Assembly (NCBI RefSeq): GCF_038502225.1
Contig: NC_091303.1
Coordinates: forward strand, 31,125,414-31,189,413
Direction of reading: 5' to 3'
Length of the DNA stretch: 64,000 bases
Source of the DNA: Cherax quadricarinatus
Taxonomy: Eukaryota > Arthropoda > Malacostraca > Decapoda > Parastacidae
Within the stretch, counting starts at the first letter, position 1. Every line of letters starts with the position of its first letter. The position numbers and the translations under genes were made by a program. Below the pieces are notes generated by a model. It did no database searches. It saw only the letters and a program-made list of their open reading frames with translations, and was not told where the DNA came from. Below, in pieces: positions 10,534 to 19,720 of this stretch.

Positions 10534-11727
10534 CTTTCATAAAAAATTCATTTAGGTCTTCGACTCTCAGTCTGATTAGCGGCTCGCTAAAAACTGAGTC
10601 GTAATGGGACTTGAGTAGCTCACTCATTTCCTTGCTGTCATCTGTGTAGGACCCATCCCCTTTAAGTAGGGGCCCAATACTGGATGTTATTCTCGACTTT
10701 GATTTGGTATATGAAAAATTCTTTGGGTTTCTTTCATTTTATTTATGGCTTTTAGTTCTTCCCGCTCTTCTTGACTCCTGTAAGATTCCTTTAGCTTTAG
10801 TTCGATGTTTTTTATATCTCTGACCAGTGTCTCCCTGCTACATACTGAAGATATATTGACCTCTTTTAACTGCTCTGTTATTCTTTGCCTTCACCTGTAT
10901 AGGGAGTGCCTTTCTCTTTCTAGTTTACATCTTCTCCTCCTTTTCCTTAAAGGAATATGCCTTGAGCATACCTTGTGTGCCACATAGTTAATTTTGTTTT
11001 AAACATAGGTTGGGATCTGTGTTGCTTAGGCTAACTTCACAGTTTATATTGTTTAGGACTTGGTTTACTTGGTCCCACCTTATGTTTTTGTTATTAAAGT
11101 TGAATTTGGTAAAGGCTCCCTCATGGCTGATCACATTTTGTCGGTCTGGGGCCCCGCGCATACATGTCTGAACCTCTATTATGTTGTAATCTGAGTATGT
11201 TGTTTTTGACATGGTGACATTTCATATCAGATTATCATTGTTAGTGAAGATGAGGTCCAGTGTAATCTCCAATCTTGTAGGCTCTATTATTTGCTGCTAC
11301 AACATTATTTGCTATATTCCTCCATTTTAGGTGCCTTATGTTGAAACCCCCCCTGGAGCAAGATGTTGGGGGCAGGAGCTGGAAGATTTTCTAGACATTG
11401 TTGGGACGTTGCGTCCGGAGGCTTGTATACAACCACAATGACTAGGTTTTGGTTCTCGATCTTTACTGCTAAAACTTCAACTACATCATCTGAGGCATTT
11501 AGTAGTTCCGAGCATATAAGTGACTGTGATATACAGGCCACATCTACCCCTTTTTGCCTGTTCACTCTGTCGCATCTGTATAGGTTGTAATCCGGAATCC
11601 ATATTTCATTGCCCAAGTGATCCTCTATGTGGGTCTCAGTGAAAACCGCGAACATTGCGTTTGACTCTGCAAGCAGTCCACGGATGAAAGGTATTTTGTT
11701 GTTCGTTGCTGCCTTTAGACCCTGTAT
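10534..11727 (-). pseudogene. LINE endonuclease and linker fragment (group 4)
   Basis: Minus-strand remains of a CR1/Jockey-superfamily LINE. At 11305-11727 is the start of an apurinic-type endonuclease: a QGLKAA-like start, FTETHIEDHLGNEIWI, YRCDRVNRQKG and VVVYKPP, then NILLQG, where the catalytic GDFN appears mutated or frameshifted. At 10988-11212 is the endonuclease-RT linker (YSDYNIIE). At 10540-10980 are degraded linker and early-RT sequences with stops. The fragment continues upstream beyond the ribozyme-like element inserted at 11740-12170. Several frameshifts make it dead. Confidence 0.75.
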
Positions 11728-11810
11728 ACTTGCAAAGATTTGTAGATGAATGGTTCAGAGAACCGACAAGTTGATAAATTAGACACATTTGCAACTCTTG
11801 GGTATCTTTA

Positions 11811-11856
11811 TTGAGGAAACGTTTCGCCACACAGTGGCTTCATCAGTCCATTCGTA
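11811..11856 (-). ncRNA. Hammerhead-ribozyme-like motif, left arm of element A
   Basis: The minus-strand copy of the motif at 12091-12131: CTGATGA core (reverse complement at 11840-11846), a GCCAC/GTGGC helix II with a TGT loop, then GAAA and CGTT. Sequence is identical to the right-arm copy over the core. Confidence 0.55.
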
Positions 11857-12090
11857 GGAGAAACTTGAAGAACAGGAGAATGAGGTAATCAGTCCCTCAA
11901 CCTTGAGTCGATGTGTTCAGTCCATCAATCTTGAGTAGAATACGGCATGTGAGCGGAGAAGCAGCTTATAAACCGTATGGCAGGAGAGGTGCAGCAGTCA
12001 TAGGTGGTGTCACATTGTTCAATGTGGAAGTAGGTCGTGCCCAAGAATTAGGCAAGCGAAGAATTCCTGTTCTTCAAGTTTCTCCTACGA

Positions 12091-12131
12091 ATGGACTGAT
12101 GAAGCCACTGTGTGGCGAAACGTTTCCTCAA
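12091..12131 (+). ncRNA. Hammerhead-ribozyme-like motif, right arm of element A
   Basis: CTGATGA (12096-12102) matches the conserved hammerhead CUGANGA box. One extra A follows, then helix II (GCCAC 12104-12108, loop TGT, GTGGC 12112-12116), the conserved GAAA (12117-12120) and a minimal helix III, CG, before UU. Helix I is weak: GGA at 12093-12095 with TCC at 12125-12127. An extra A at this position is known from the chrysanthemum chlorotic mottle viroid plus-strand hammerhead. The one- or two-pair helix III would need a dimeric fold, as described for Penelope-like hammerheads. Activity is inferred only. Confidence 0.55.
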
Positions 12132-12182
12132 TAAAGATACCCAAGAGTTGCAAATGTGTCTAATTTATCAACTTGCAAAGAT

Positions 12183-12675
12183 GAATGTCGTCGGATTGGT
12201 GGTATGGGGATGGGGTCTTTTTTTCCAGGCGCTAATATCTGTTGTTTTGGAGTGGAGGCAATCGACCCGTGATTCCACTCCAGAAGTAATCGGAATTGGT
12301 GTACTATTTCTGTCATTTCCTGCCATGGTACAGAAAACACCTTGGACAAGCTTTTCAAGTGAGAAGGGTTGGATCTGAGAGGGACATGACCTCTCAGTGG
12401 TCACATTCTCACTACTACTACTTCCTGGCGCTAAAAAAAAAACCTCTCTGGAGTGGCTGTGGCTACCCAGGTTTTCCCATGATCTGGAGGTTCTGTATTT
12501 TCTTGTCCCCTTTAGGTGGTGTGCCTGGCAATGTAAATTATAGCACTCTCTTTCCTGAACTGAAGTGACACATTTCAGGGTGGAAAAGCTTACAGGAAGG
12601 GAGATTGCACCTGGACCCATTATGTACCTTTGTAATCTTTTGACTACCGCCCACAGGATGGGTAAGGGGTGCATA
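12183..12675 (-). pseudogene. LINE 5' region / ORF1-like fragment (group 4)
   Basis: Upstream continuation of the group 4 LINE on the minus strand, with frames of about 168 codons (12168-12674). One segment reads ECYNLHCQAHHLKGTRKYRTS, which looks like a Cys/His zinc-knuckle region of a LINE ORF1. That assignment is tentative. A segment of it (about 12324-12421) is duplicated in the centre of element B at 13406-13529. Confidence 0.5.
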
Positions 12676-12700
12676 ATAAAGATATTAAACTAACTAACAT
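12610..12700 (+). repeat. Retroposon tail with (CTAA)n end
   Basis: 'CCTGGACCCATTATGTACC' through 'GTGCATAATAAAGATATT' and a short AACTAACTAAC tail. It matches 32945-33047 closely and is probably the 3' tail of a SINE or LINE family. The precise 5' limit is unclear. Confidence 0.6.
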
Positions 12701-12842
12701 ATGGGCACGGCATTATCTGGGTTAGTCAAACTTGCACGTCCCATCTGTTTTTCCAGATATTCCATGCCTGCAGATACCAAGTTCATAGAATTTGCATAAA
12801 CCTGATTTCTGTTTACCTTGGTGTTTTGTGACTGTATTCCCT

Positions 12843-13102
12843 ACTGGTGCGAGTTTTCCTATGTCATTACTATCTAGGCCAGGATAAATTACAACAATTG
12901 GATATACTGAATGTTGAAGGCAGAGTAAAACAAATGAAGTTAAATCAAGTTTATAAAATTGCTCACAAACTGTGTCCAGAATACACTGATGTCAATTTTG
13001 TCAAGGTTGGGAACCGCAGCAATCATAGTACTAGGGGGAGAGAGCACAACTTTGTAGTACCCACAGTCAGTGGCCAGGCTTCATACACCTTTTATTGTAC
13101 AG
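12843..13102 (+). pseudogene. LINE reverse-transcriptase C-terminus, part 1 (group 5)
   Basis: A + strand open frame encodes a LINE C-terminal segment (KMKLNQVYKIAHKLCPEY, then STRGREHNFVVP). It is cut by element B. The frame resumes at about 13804 with EWNRLPAHVK and FKKRTKRCL, a signature like the WNSLP...FK(x)RL end of CR1/Jockey-type reverse transcriptases. The endonuclease and catalytic RT are absent, so the copy is 5'-truncated. Confidence 0.75.
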
Positions 13103-13179
13103 CAATAAAGGAATGTCAAAATGGTATACAATACCGACAGGTTGTTAGGTAAGACACATATGCAACAGTTAGACAACTT

Positions 13180-13226
13180 TATTCCGAAACGTTTCGCCTA
13201 CACAGTAGGCTTCTTCAGTCGAATAC
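13180..13226 (-). ncRNA. Hammerhead-ribozyme-like motif, left arm of element B
   Basis: Minus-strand twin of 13710-13755, identical through core, helix II and helix I. Confidence 0.6.
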
Positions 13227-13405
13227 AGAAAATAGGCAGGAACAGTAGAGATGTGAAGACGATGTAATCAGTCCATCACCCTTGTAGTCGTAGAATTTGA
13301 GGTTGTCAGTCCCTCGGCCTGGAGAAGTTCAGTTCCATAGTCAGGAACTATCTGAAGATCAGGCGACAGTGCGGAGACTTAAATACTGTCGGAAGGAGAG
13401 GTGCA

Positions 13406-13529
13406 TCTTGGTACAGAAAACACCTTGGTACAGAAAACACCTTGGACAAGCTTTTCAAGTGAGAAGGGTTGGATCTGAGAGGGACATGACCTCTCAGTGG
13501 TCACATTCTCACTACTACTACTACTACTC
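13406..13529 (+). repeat. LINE fragment captured in the centre of element B
   Basis: The spacer repeats 'TTGGTACAGAAAACACC' twice, then matches 12329-12421 almost base for base, including 'GAGAAGGGTTGGATCTGAG' and the (ACT)n end. The source family is the 5' part of the group 4 LINE. Capture by template switching during reverse transcription would explain it. Confidence 0.8.
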
Positions 13530-13709
13530 TGCACCTCTCCTTCCGACAGTATTTAAGTCTCCGCACTGTCGCCTGATCTTCAGATAGTTCCTGACTATGG
13601 AACTGAACTTCTCCAGGCCGAGGGACTGACAACCTCAAATTCTACGACTACAAGGGTGATGGACTGATTACATCGTCTTCACATCTCTACTGTTCCTGCC
13701 TATTTTCTG

Positions 13710-13755
13710 TATTCGACTGAAGAAGCCTACTGTGTAGGCGAAACGTTTCGGAATA
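13710..13755 (+). ncRNA. Hammerhead-ribozyme-like motif, right arm of element B
   Basis: CTGAAGA (13717-13723) fits CUGANGA. An extra A is followed by helix II of six pairs (GCCTAC 13725-13730, loop TGT, GTAGGC 13734-13739), GAAA (13740-13743), a minimal CG helix III, then TT. Helix I is strong: TATTCGA (13710-13716) pairs with TC (13748-13749) and GAATA (13751-13755), leaving one bulged G. The predicted cleavage is after T13747. An AATAAA overlaps the 3' side. Core identity and compensatory pairing are visible in sequence, but self-cleavage is untested. Confidence 0.65.
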
Positions 13756-13803
13756 AAGTTGTCTAACTGTTGCATATGTGTCTTACCTAACAATAAAGGA
13801 ATG

Positions 13804-14160
13804 GAACAGACTGCCTGCACATGTCAAAGCCAGTCATAGCATGAACCAGTTCAAAAAGAGAACCAAAAGGTGCCTAATAAATGTAGCGACAGAAAGGGAG
13901 AATAATTTTTTATTTTTTTAGCTAACACACATGTAAATATAAATAATTAATTTTACCTTATTCCTAGTACATCTCCTTTATAGTATAATAATAAGATATT
14001 ATCTCCTTTATAATAACAATAAGGTATTAAAAGGACCCCAATTGAAATAAGTCACTTTGTCTGGCTTTTTTTGGGTTATCCTAGGTTCTCTACACATATG
14101 CTGCTATATATGATAATCTATGTAACTGTATTTGTGTATACCTGAATAAACTTATCTGTA
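13804..14160 (+). pseudogene. LINE reverse-transcriptase C-terminus, part 2, with 3' UTR (group 5)
   Basis: Resumes the frame broken by element B and stops near 13920. The 3' region then contains AAGGACCCC..GAAATAAGT and GGGTTATCCTAGGT, also present in the tRNA-SINE bodies, and ends with GAATAAACTTATCTG. This could be the LINE's own tail, copied by the SINEs, or a SINE fragment inserted there. Confidence 0.65.
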
Positions 14161-14171
14161 CTCATCTATTC

Positions 14172-14727
14172 TAAGAAAATTTCCAAGACTGTAGGCATAC
14201 TATCGAAGATACGGTACTATGTTCCACAGTCAGCCCTCCTGGCCCTATATCACTCTCTTATTTACCCCTATCTCACCTATGGAATTTGTGCATGGGGCTC
14301 AACAACAAGTAACCATCTCAGACCACTAATTACCCAACAAAAGGCTGCAGTTAGAATGATAACAAATTCTCACTACAGGCAGCACACTCCACCAATATTC
14401 AATACACTAAACCTACTCACCATACAAAACATCCATACTTATTACTGCACCTATTACATACATAGAACACTTAACTCTGATATTAACCCTCCCCTCAAAC
14501 ATCTCCTTGCCAACCTCAACAGAACACATGACCATAACACAAGGCACAGATCACTCTTTGATGTTCCTCGTGTCCATCTCACACTATGCAAAAACTCAAT
14601 GCACATAAAAGGCCCTAAAATCTGGAATTCATTACCTGTAAATATAAAAGAAACACAACCTGTTTATAAATTCAAGTCTCTTCTCAAAGATTACTTACTC
14701 ACCCAAAACCAAATAAATACTGAATAA
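14172..14727 (+). pseudogene. Group 2 LINE RT C-terminal fragment (copy a)
   Basis: About 185 codons open from the truncation point: SKIRYYVPQSALLALYHSL, YLTYGICAWGST, QQKAAVRMI, NTRHRSLFDVP and KGPKIWNSLPVNIK, ending LLTQNQINTE. These are the post-catalytic thumb and C-terminal segments of a LINE reverse transcriptase. The catalytic FADD region is missing. Copies c and d encode the same segment. Confidence 0.85.
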
Positions 14728-14949
14728 CTGAACATTATAAATTGTATATCTTAAATGTTTCTCACAATTATATCACATAAATGTTAAACCTAAAACCCAA
14801 TCTAACTTTATTATTTTTTAAATACACTACCTAACAGAATCACTACCTAACTGAATGCAACCATATGACCTGTCTTTGTAATACTCACTTGTGCTTTATA
14901 GTTATCTGTTTACATTAATGTTTTATCACTGATTTCATCATTGCTTAGT

Positions 14950-15011
14950 AGCAGCGCTGTATAGTCCTTGTGGCTTAGCGCTTCTTTTTGATTATAATAA
15001 TAATAATAATA
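14950..15011 (+). mobile_element. Short SINE inserted in LINE copy a (13-bp TSD)
   Basis: CTGTATAGTCCTTGTGGCTT, then AGCGCTTC and an (ATA)n tail, flanked by ATCATTGCTTAGT at 14937-14949 and 15012-15024. The same family is seen near 48350-48415 and, degenerate, at 39830-39882 and 16025-16070. Confidence 0.8.
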
Positions 15012-15140
15012 ATCATTGCTTAGTTAATCTTAAGTTAATTTTAAGCCAGCCCGTAATGCTATGCATAGTATAAGTGGCTTTGGCATACTGCTCTTATCTG
15101 TATTTTTTTTGTACCTCTGTATGTGTGCACAAATTGGAAA

Positions 15141-15171
<31 letters not shown>

Positions 15172-15172
15172 A

Positions 15173-15587
15173 TTCTCAGGGCAATTAGTGGACGCACCTT
15201 TCATCAGCTCTTTCTAATTCTAAGAAAAGTCTGTTATTGTTGACTCAAGTGCGAGTGAAGGTGTGTGGCACTGTAAATAAGTTTATTCAGGCAAAAGTAC
15301 ACATTAAAAGAGTTACATAAATTATCATACATAGCTGCACATGTGTAGATTACCTAGGATAACCCAAGAAAGTCAGATAAAGTGACTTAATTCCATTGGG
15401 GTCGAGATGTAGGCAAGGGAGTCCACCTGACCTAATTAGAAAATAGAAATGAGACCAGATTTCTATTTCCGACAAAAACTATGTTTCCGTTATAATTTCC
15501 ACCCATATTTTGGAAACATATTTTTACCGGATTTCCGGGAAGCTGGGCTCAATAAAACATGGAAGTTTTGAAGATCCTTAACAACCC

Positions 15588-15637
<50 letters not shown>

Positions 15638-16020
15638 GAGCAGTGACCTCCTGACTTCTCCTCTCATTATTACCTAATTTAAAAGTAAAGTGGTTTCTGT
15701 TGCTTATTTTTTTTTACGCCGAATATATGTACATTAACGTTTTTGTCAATTAATAAAGAAGATATCGTGCACATTGTGGCGGCAGTCAGGTTTGTGACGT
15801 TTAACAAAGATTAAGTGATGAATGTTTACCTAAAACATTCATCACATGATTGTCAGTCATGTTGAACTGTGAGACATTGACCTTTGACCTCCACCACCAT
15901 CACATCCTTAATGATTTAGCTAAGCCAGTATTAAATAAAGAGAATGTTGAGTATAGTTTTGTTTTTATTTTCTAAAAGAAGTTTACGGAACATTGTCAAA
16001 GGAACTAGCAAACGACTTTG
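15173..16020. other. Gene-free stretch with SINE fragment and (CAA)n
   Basis: Contains a minus-strand fragment of the tRNA-SINE tail family (about 15265-15412) and an (AAC)n microsatellite at 15585-15635. The remaining DNA is AT-rich with no gene that I can support. Confidence 0.6.
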
Positions 16021-16024
16021 AATA

Positions 16025-16600
16025 ATTATTGCATTAATGAGGGAGCACTAAACCCATACAGTTCCTCGGGGAATGGAAGGCATTCAGACTTGATTCAAGG
16101 AATTGGAGCATTGGTCCAGTTATTTAGATTAAGAGCCCCTCACCAACATTAAGGAACTTCAGTGGATTCCAGTAGTAGTAATATATTTTTTTTCACTTCG
16201 GGTACCATGTACAAGGTATACAGTCCTAGCTGACATCAATGACATACTACTATATAGAAAGCCCCTTGTTATGTAGAGCATTTCAGGCAAATTAGGTCAA
16301 TTTTGTCCCAGGATGCGACCCACACCAGTCGACTGACACCCAGGTACCTATTTTACTGATGGAGTGAACATGAACAGCAGGTGTCTTAAGGAAATACATC
16401 ATAATGTTTCCAGCCGTGCCAGGGATAACCCCCCAGACCTCGGTGTATGAGTGTACTGGCAATTGATGAAGGATCTCGGTGGAAATAAGTCAGTTTGTCT
16501 GACTTTATTGGGTTATCCTAGGTAATTTACACTATGATAATTGTACTTGTATACCTATGGCTAAATAAACAAGCTTGCTTACTTCGAGGAGAAATGAGCT
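16025..16600. mobile_element. SINE fragments in opposite orientations
   Basis: 16025-16070 is a degenerate minus-strand copy of the 'GGGTTTAGCGCTCC' SINE. 16300-16455 is the minus-strand body of the tRNA-SINE ('GATGCGACCCACACCAGTCG'). 16465-16580 is a + strand tail with AAATAAGTCAGTTTGTCTGA and GGGTTATCCTAGG, ending TAAATAAACAAGC. The pieces are too degenerate for TSD assignment. Confidence 0.6.
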
Positions 16601-16789
16601 TGAAGAAAGTAGAGTAGTACAGATATGAGCCAGCAGGTCCATTATCCAGCATAAAGAAATGTGTCAAGTTAAATATATTTATGGAGAAAGTAATAAGGTC
16701 AGTAGATTGCAAAATGTTGCTTCTGCTCAACTAAGTCTAGGCTATAAGTATCTCTGGCAGTACAAGTTGTATATAGATGTCAGTGACAT

Positions 16790-16975
16790 AAAGTGTGTGG
16801 ACAGAGACAGTGCCATGCATTGGAGCATTATATCTTAGTGTGTTCAAACATTCAATATTTCAGAGACACCTCCATGCAAGACTTACAGGATATGGCAAAA
16901 CACCTCATTGTTAATGATAATAGATCTGAAATCTTGAGGTTGTATCCATATTTTGCAATGACTAAGTCATTGTGA
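16790..16975 (+). pseudogene. LINE C-terminal zinc-cluster fragment
   Basis: A 60-codon frame reads LCGQRQCHALEHYILVCSN, a C-x4-C-x4-H-x4-C-like cluster typical of the extreme C-terminus of RNase-H-bearing (I/R1-type) LINEs. The frame stops at 16975. It lies upstream of the RNase H fragment at 17500-18257, so the two are not in normal order and probably come from different copies. Confidence 0.5.
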
Positions 16976-17416
16976 CCAGATGAACAAAACTGTCTTTACA
17001 GACACTGCAACCCAGCTATGACCAGTTTTATTTTTTGTGGTAATTAGATATAAATTTTTTGAGATTGTATTCCTTACTGTAAAGTGTACAACATCTATAT
17101 AAAGAAACTGTAAAAATATTTTAGTGGTAATAAGATATAAATATTTTGATATTGTCTTCCTTAATATACTGTGTACAACTACAGTATATGAAGTAATTGT
17201 AAAATACAAAAATTACTAATATGTATTTCATTATAGCAATGTAACAGTGCTCAGTGGGGTCAGACAAAGACCCATTGTGACACCTCTAATCCTGTTTTTT
17301 GTTCTGTCGCTCATAGGATAAGTTGCTGGTGAACAATAAACTAGCCATTCAAGCAGCACAACTAATTAAGAGGGCTGTGAGGGAGTCTGCCCTCAAGGGT
17401 GGTTCCTTCATAACAT

Positions 17417-17472
17417 GTCATGAAGGATACAATCCTTCATGACTGTCATGAAGGATTGTATCCTTCATGATG
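17417..17472. repeat. Nested double hairpin (CATGAAGGAT motifs)
   Basis: Four alternating copies of TCATGAAGGAT and ATCCTTCATGA within 56 bp make two hairpins nested in a larger palindrome. No transposon ends or terminator-like T run are seen. Confidence 0.85.
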
Positions 17473-17499
17473 GTGCAAATGTTAGAATCCAAAATGATA

Positions 17500-18257
17500 T
17501 ATTTAGTGTACATTAGGTCACTGATAGATTACCATGCACCAATTTAATCCTACAACACAGTAGAACTATCGAAAGACTTGAAAAAACACAAAACGAAACC
17601 CCTGTGAATTATTTTTTGCTGTCACATAACCACCAACATACAGTACAGTACTTAATTAATATGAGAAGAGTGTTAGGCATACTTAGTGTTGCTGAAATTG
17701 ATGTCATGATAGGATTGAAGCTGCTTTGTGGTGATCCAAATTCTGTTGTTGCTATAGAATTATTAAAACAATTCACGAGACATGTGAACCAAGACAGATT
17801 CAAATAACAGCCACACACAAATATGTTTGCACTACATGAACTATATTGTGCTTGAAAACAAAACGATTTCCCACCACTTTGACAGATAACTGCTTTTGAT
17901 ATCACCATACGTAGTTACCCTTCCAAAAAACTAATGATGCTCAATCCTCGTCTTCGATTCCTTATTAAACTCATTGCTCTGGAATAAATGCACAAGCTTC
18001 AGACAAAAAATAATACCACAGCCATCTATGCTGATAGTTCCCTTAACTCTGACAGTTTGAGGGTGGAAAGTGCAGTTATCATAAACCAGCCTGATGGTAC
18101 TATAATACAGAGAAGTATTAGATTTAATAACTGGGCTTTCACCTTACAAAATCAACTGTTTGCAATATTTGTTACTTTCAGTGTTGTGGAAATTATAACT
18201 TTGGACAATTTAATTGTAATGACTCTCTTTCCTCATTACTTGCTCTACATAGCCTGA
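17500..18257 (+). pseudogene. LINE fragment with RNase H-like domain (I-type)
   Basis: Broken + strand frames. 17604-17807 encodes a pre-RNase-H linker (MRRVLGILSVAEIDVMIGLK). 17988-18257 begins TAIYADSSLNSDS, which resembles the first catalytic strand of a LINE RNase H (usually YTDGS), followed by PDGTIIQRSIRFNNWAFTLQNQLFAI. The second motif should hold the catalytic E of 'AEL' but reads QNQ, so the enzyme would be inactive. Stops separate the pieces. Confidence 0.55.
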
Positions 18258-18289
18258 GACCTGAATGCAGCTTGTCTGTGGATATACAG

Positions 18290-18522
18290 TGGAATATTGA
18301 CTTACGAGTGTCCCAATGTATGAGTTTTTTGAAATACGAGCCGTTGCTGGGTCAATTTTTTGCTTTGAATTATGAGTCAACATCCAAGTTATGAGCCAGC
18401 TCCCCCCGCTTCCCCCTCAACCCAAAATCAAACCAATGACTGTAAAAAATGCAAGCAAAGCATGAGAGAAATACTCCCACACCGAGGTAAACAGTGCACT
18501 GAGTTGTTGACGTTCTGAAGCT

Positions 18523-18609
<87 letters not shown>

Positions 18610-18980
18610 ACAATAATAATATAATGATTACATGTAAGGTTCAGTTCCCTAAATTAATAATAATAATAATTATAATAATGATGATGGCCGCTTCCGCTGC
18701 CATCATCACTTGTCATATTATGGCCTATTTTATTCATTCTAGAGTATATATCATGTTTCTCTGTTAATTATATTGTTTATTATGTCATATTAGATGAATT
18801 GTGATAGAGAAATAAGCCATAGAGTGATAATGTTATATTAAAATATTTTGTACTGTCGCTGGGACGGATTAATGGTATTTCAGTTAATTTAAATGGAGAA
18901 AATTGATTTGATATACGAGCAAATTAAGTTACAAGCTAGGTTACGGAACGGATTAAACTCATAAATCAAGGTTCCAGCGT
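18290..18980. mobile_element. Degenerate Tigger-type MITE with (ATT)n
   Basis: The left end 'ACAGTGGAATATTGACTTACGAG' region and right end 'AAATCAAGGTTCCAGCGT' are imperfect mirror images, like Tigger ends of the CAGTGGAACCTCG type. An (ATT)n tract fills 18525-18607. There is no coding capacity, and many differences between the ends indicate age. Confidence 0.6.
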
Positions 18981-19194
18981 ACTCTACAAATTATTAAGAT
19001 GGGATTACAGTTAAGCTTACATGGATTACCTCTCGCATAGGCCTCCTTAGCATAACAAAGTTGATAGCTATACAAGCATTAAACAAAGAGAATGCTGAAT
19101 ACAATTTTGGTTTCTCAAATAGAATTTAAAAAAAAAATGTCTGTAAAGAAATAGCCTTCAGTATATAAGCCACTTCTTCACAGATATGCTGTAT

Positions 19195-19400
19195 TCTTTT
19201 CAAGATTGATGGACTGATTACATCGGTTCAAGGCTGAGGGACTGATTACCTTAAAACTCCTCATGTTTTTCACCATTTTCCTTTGTATGGACTGATGAAG
19301 CCACTGTGTGGCAAAACGTTTTCTCATTAATGATACCCAAGTGTTGCACACGTGTCTAATTTATCAATTTGTCAGTTCTCTGAACCATTCACCTACATTC
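19195..19400 (+). mobile_element. Degenerate solo copy of ribozyme-like element A
   Basis: Matches the right arm of element A: 'GGACTGATGAAGCCACTGTG', AAACG, ATTAATGATACCC, TTGCACACGTGTC, then 'TTATCAATTTGTCAGTTC'. The core GAAA is CAAAA here, which should abolish hammerhead folding. It shows the outer tail that is truncated in the right arm at 12170. Confidence 0.75.
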
Positions 19401-19720
19401 AGGCCCATCTTCCACTTATACATTTCGGTCATGTCTCCCGTCATTCTACACCTTATGAGAGAATGAAGGTTTAGGGCTTTCAGTCTTTCATATGAAAAAT
19501 TTCTTGTACATTGTCCTAATTTTGTTATTCTCTGTATGTTCTAGGATGAATTTATATCCATTCCCTAGTATGGGAATGATAACTAAGCTGCATAATCTAA
19601 ATGAGGCCATTCTAATGATGTATATAGCTGTAATATAATTTCTGAACTTTTGTTGCTTATACTTCATGATATGAAACCAAGTAATCTGTTAGCCTTATTA
19701 TGCATGCTCAGGTACTGCTG
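19401..19720 (-). pseudogene. Degenerate CR1-like LINE C-terminal relic
   Basis: Minus-strand sequence recalls the CR1 'RGDMITTYKIL' region ('CATGTCTCCCGTCATTCTAC' at the DNA level) and adjacent RT thumb segments, with many stops. This is low confidence beyond general family membership. Confidence 0.4.

Larger units (their letters stand above)
11740..12170. mobile_element. Head-to-head element A with hammerhead-like motifs, 12-bp TSD
   Basis: A 431-bp insertion splits the group 4 LINE and is flanked by the perfect duplication ACTTGCAAAGAT at 11728-11739 and 12171-12182. Its ends are inverted copies of one unit. On the + strand (about 12060-12170) a hammerhead-like core is followed by AATAAAGATACCC and a 'GTTGCAAATGTGTC' tail. 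The mirror copy occupies about 11756-11880, with a longer terminal segment outside it. The 180-bp centre is not inverted. A solo degenerate copy is at 19195-19400. The most likely class is a non-autonomous, Penelope-like or retrozyme-like element, though no protein supports this. Confidence 0.75.
13116..13790. mobile_element. Head-to-head element B with hammerhead-like motifs, 13-bp TSD
   Basis: A 675-bp insertion in the group 5 LINE, flanked by perfect CAATAAAGGAATG duplications at 13103-13115 and 13791-13803. Left arm 13116-13405 and right arm 13530-13790 are almost perfect reverse complements. The left arm is about 29 bp longer at its outer end. The spacer (13406-13529) carries DNA copied from a LINE 5' region (see 12324-12421). 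Reading outward, each arm holds a GACTGAAGA hammerhead-like core, GGAATAAAG, and a 'GTTGCATATGTGTCTTACC' tail. Open frames inside are shadows. The TSDs show one integration event of the whole dimer. Confidence 0.85.
14172..15172 (+). mobile_element. CR1/L2-like LINE, 5'-truncated (group 2, copy a)
   Basis: C-terminal RT sequence, stop and 3' UTR of the group 2 LINE, ending in an (AAAT)n tail at about 15137-15172. It contains a SINE at 14950-15011 with a 13-bp TSD. The unoccupied site is preserved in copy d near 44490-44505. Confidence 0.88.
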
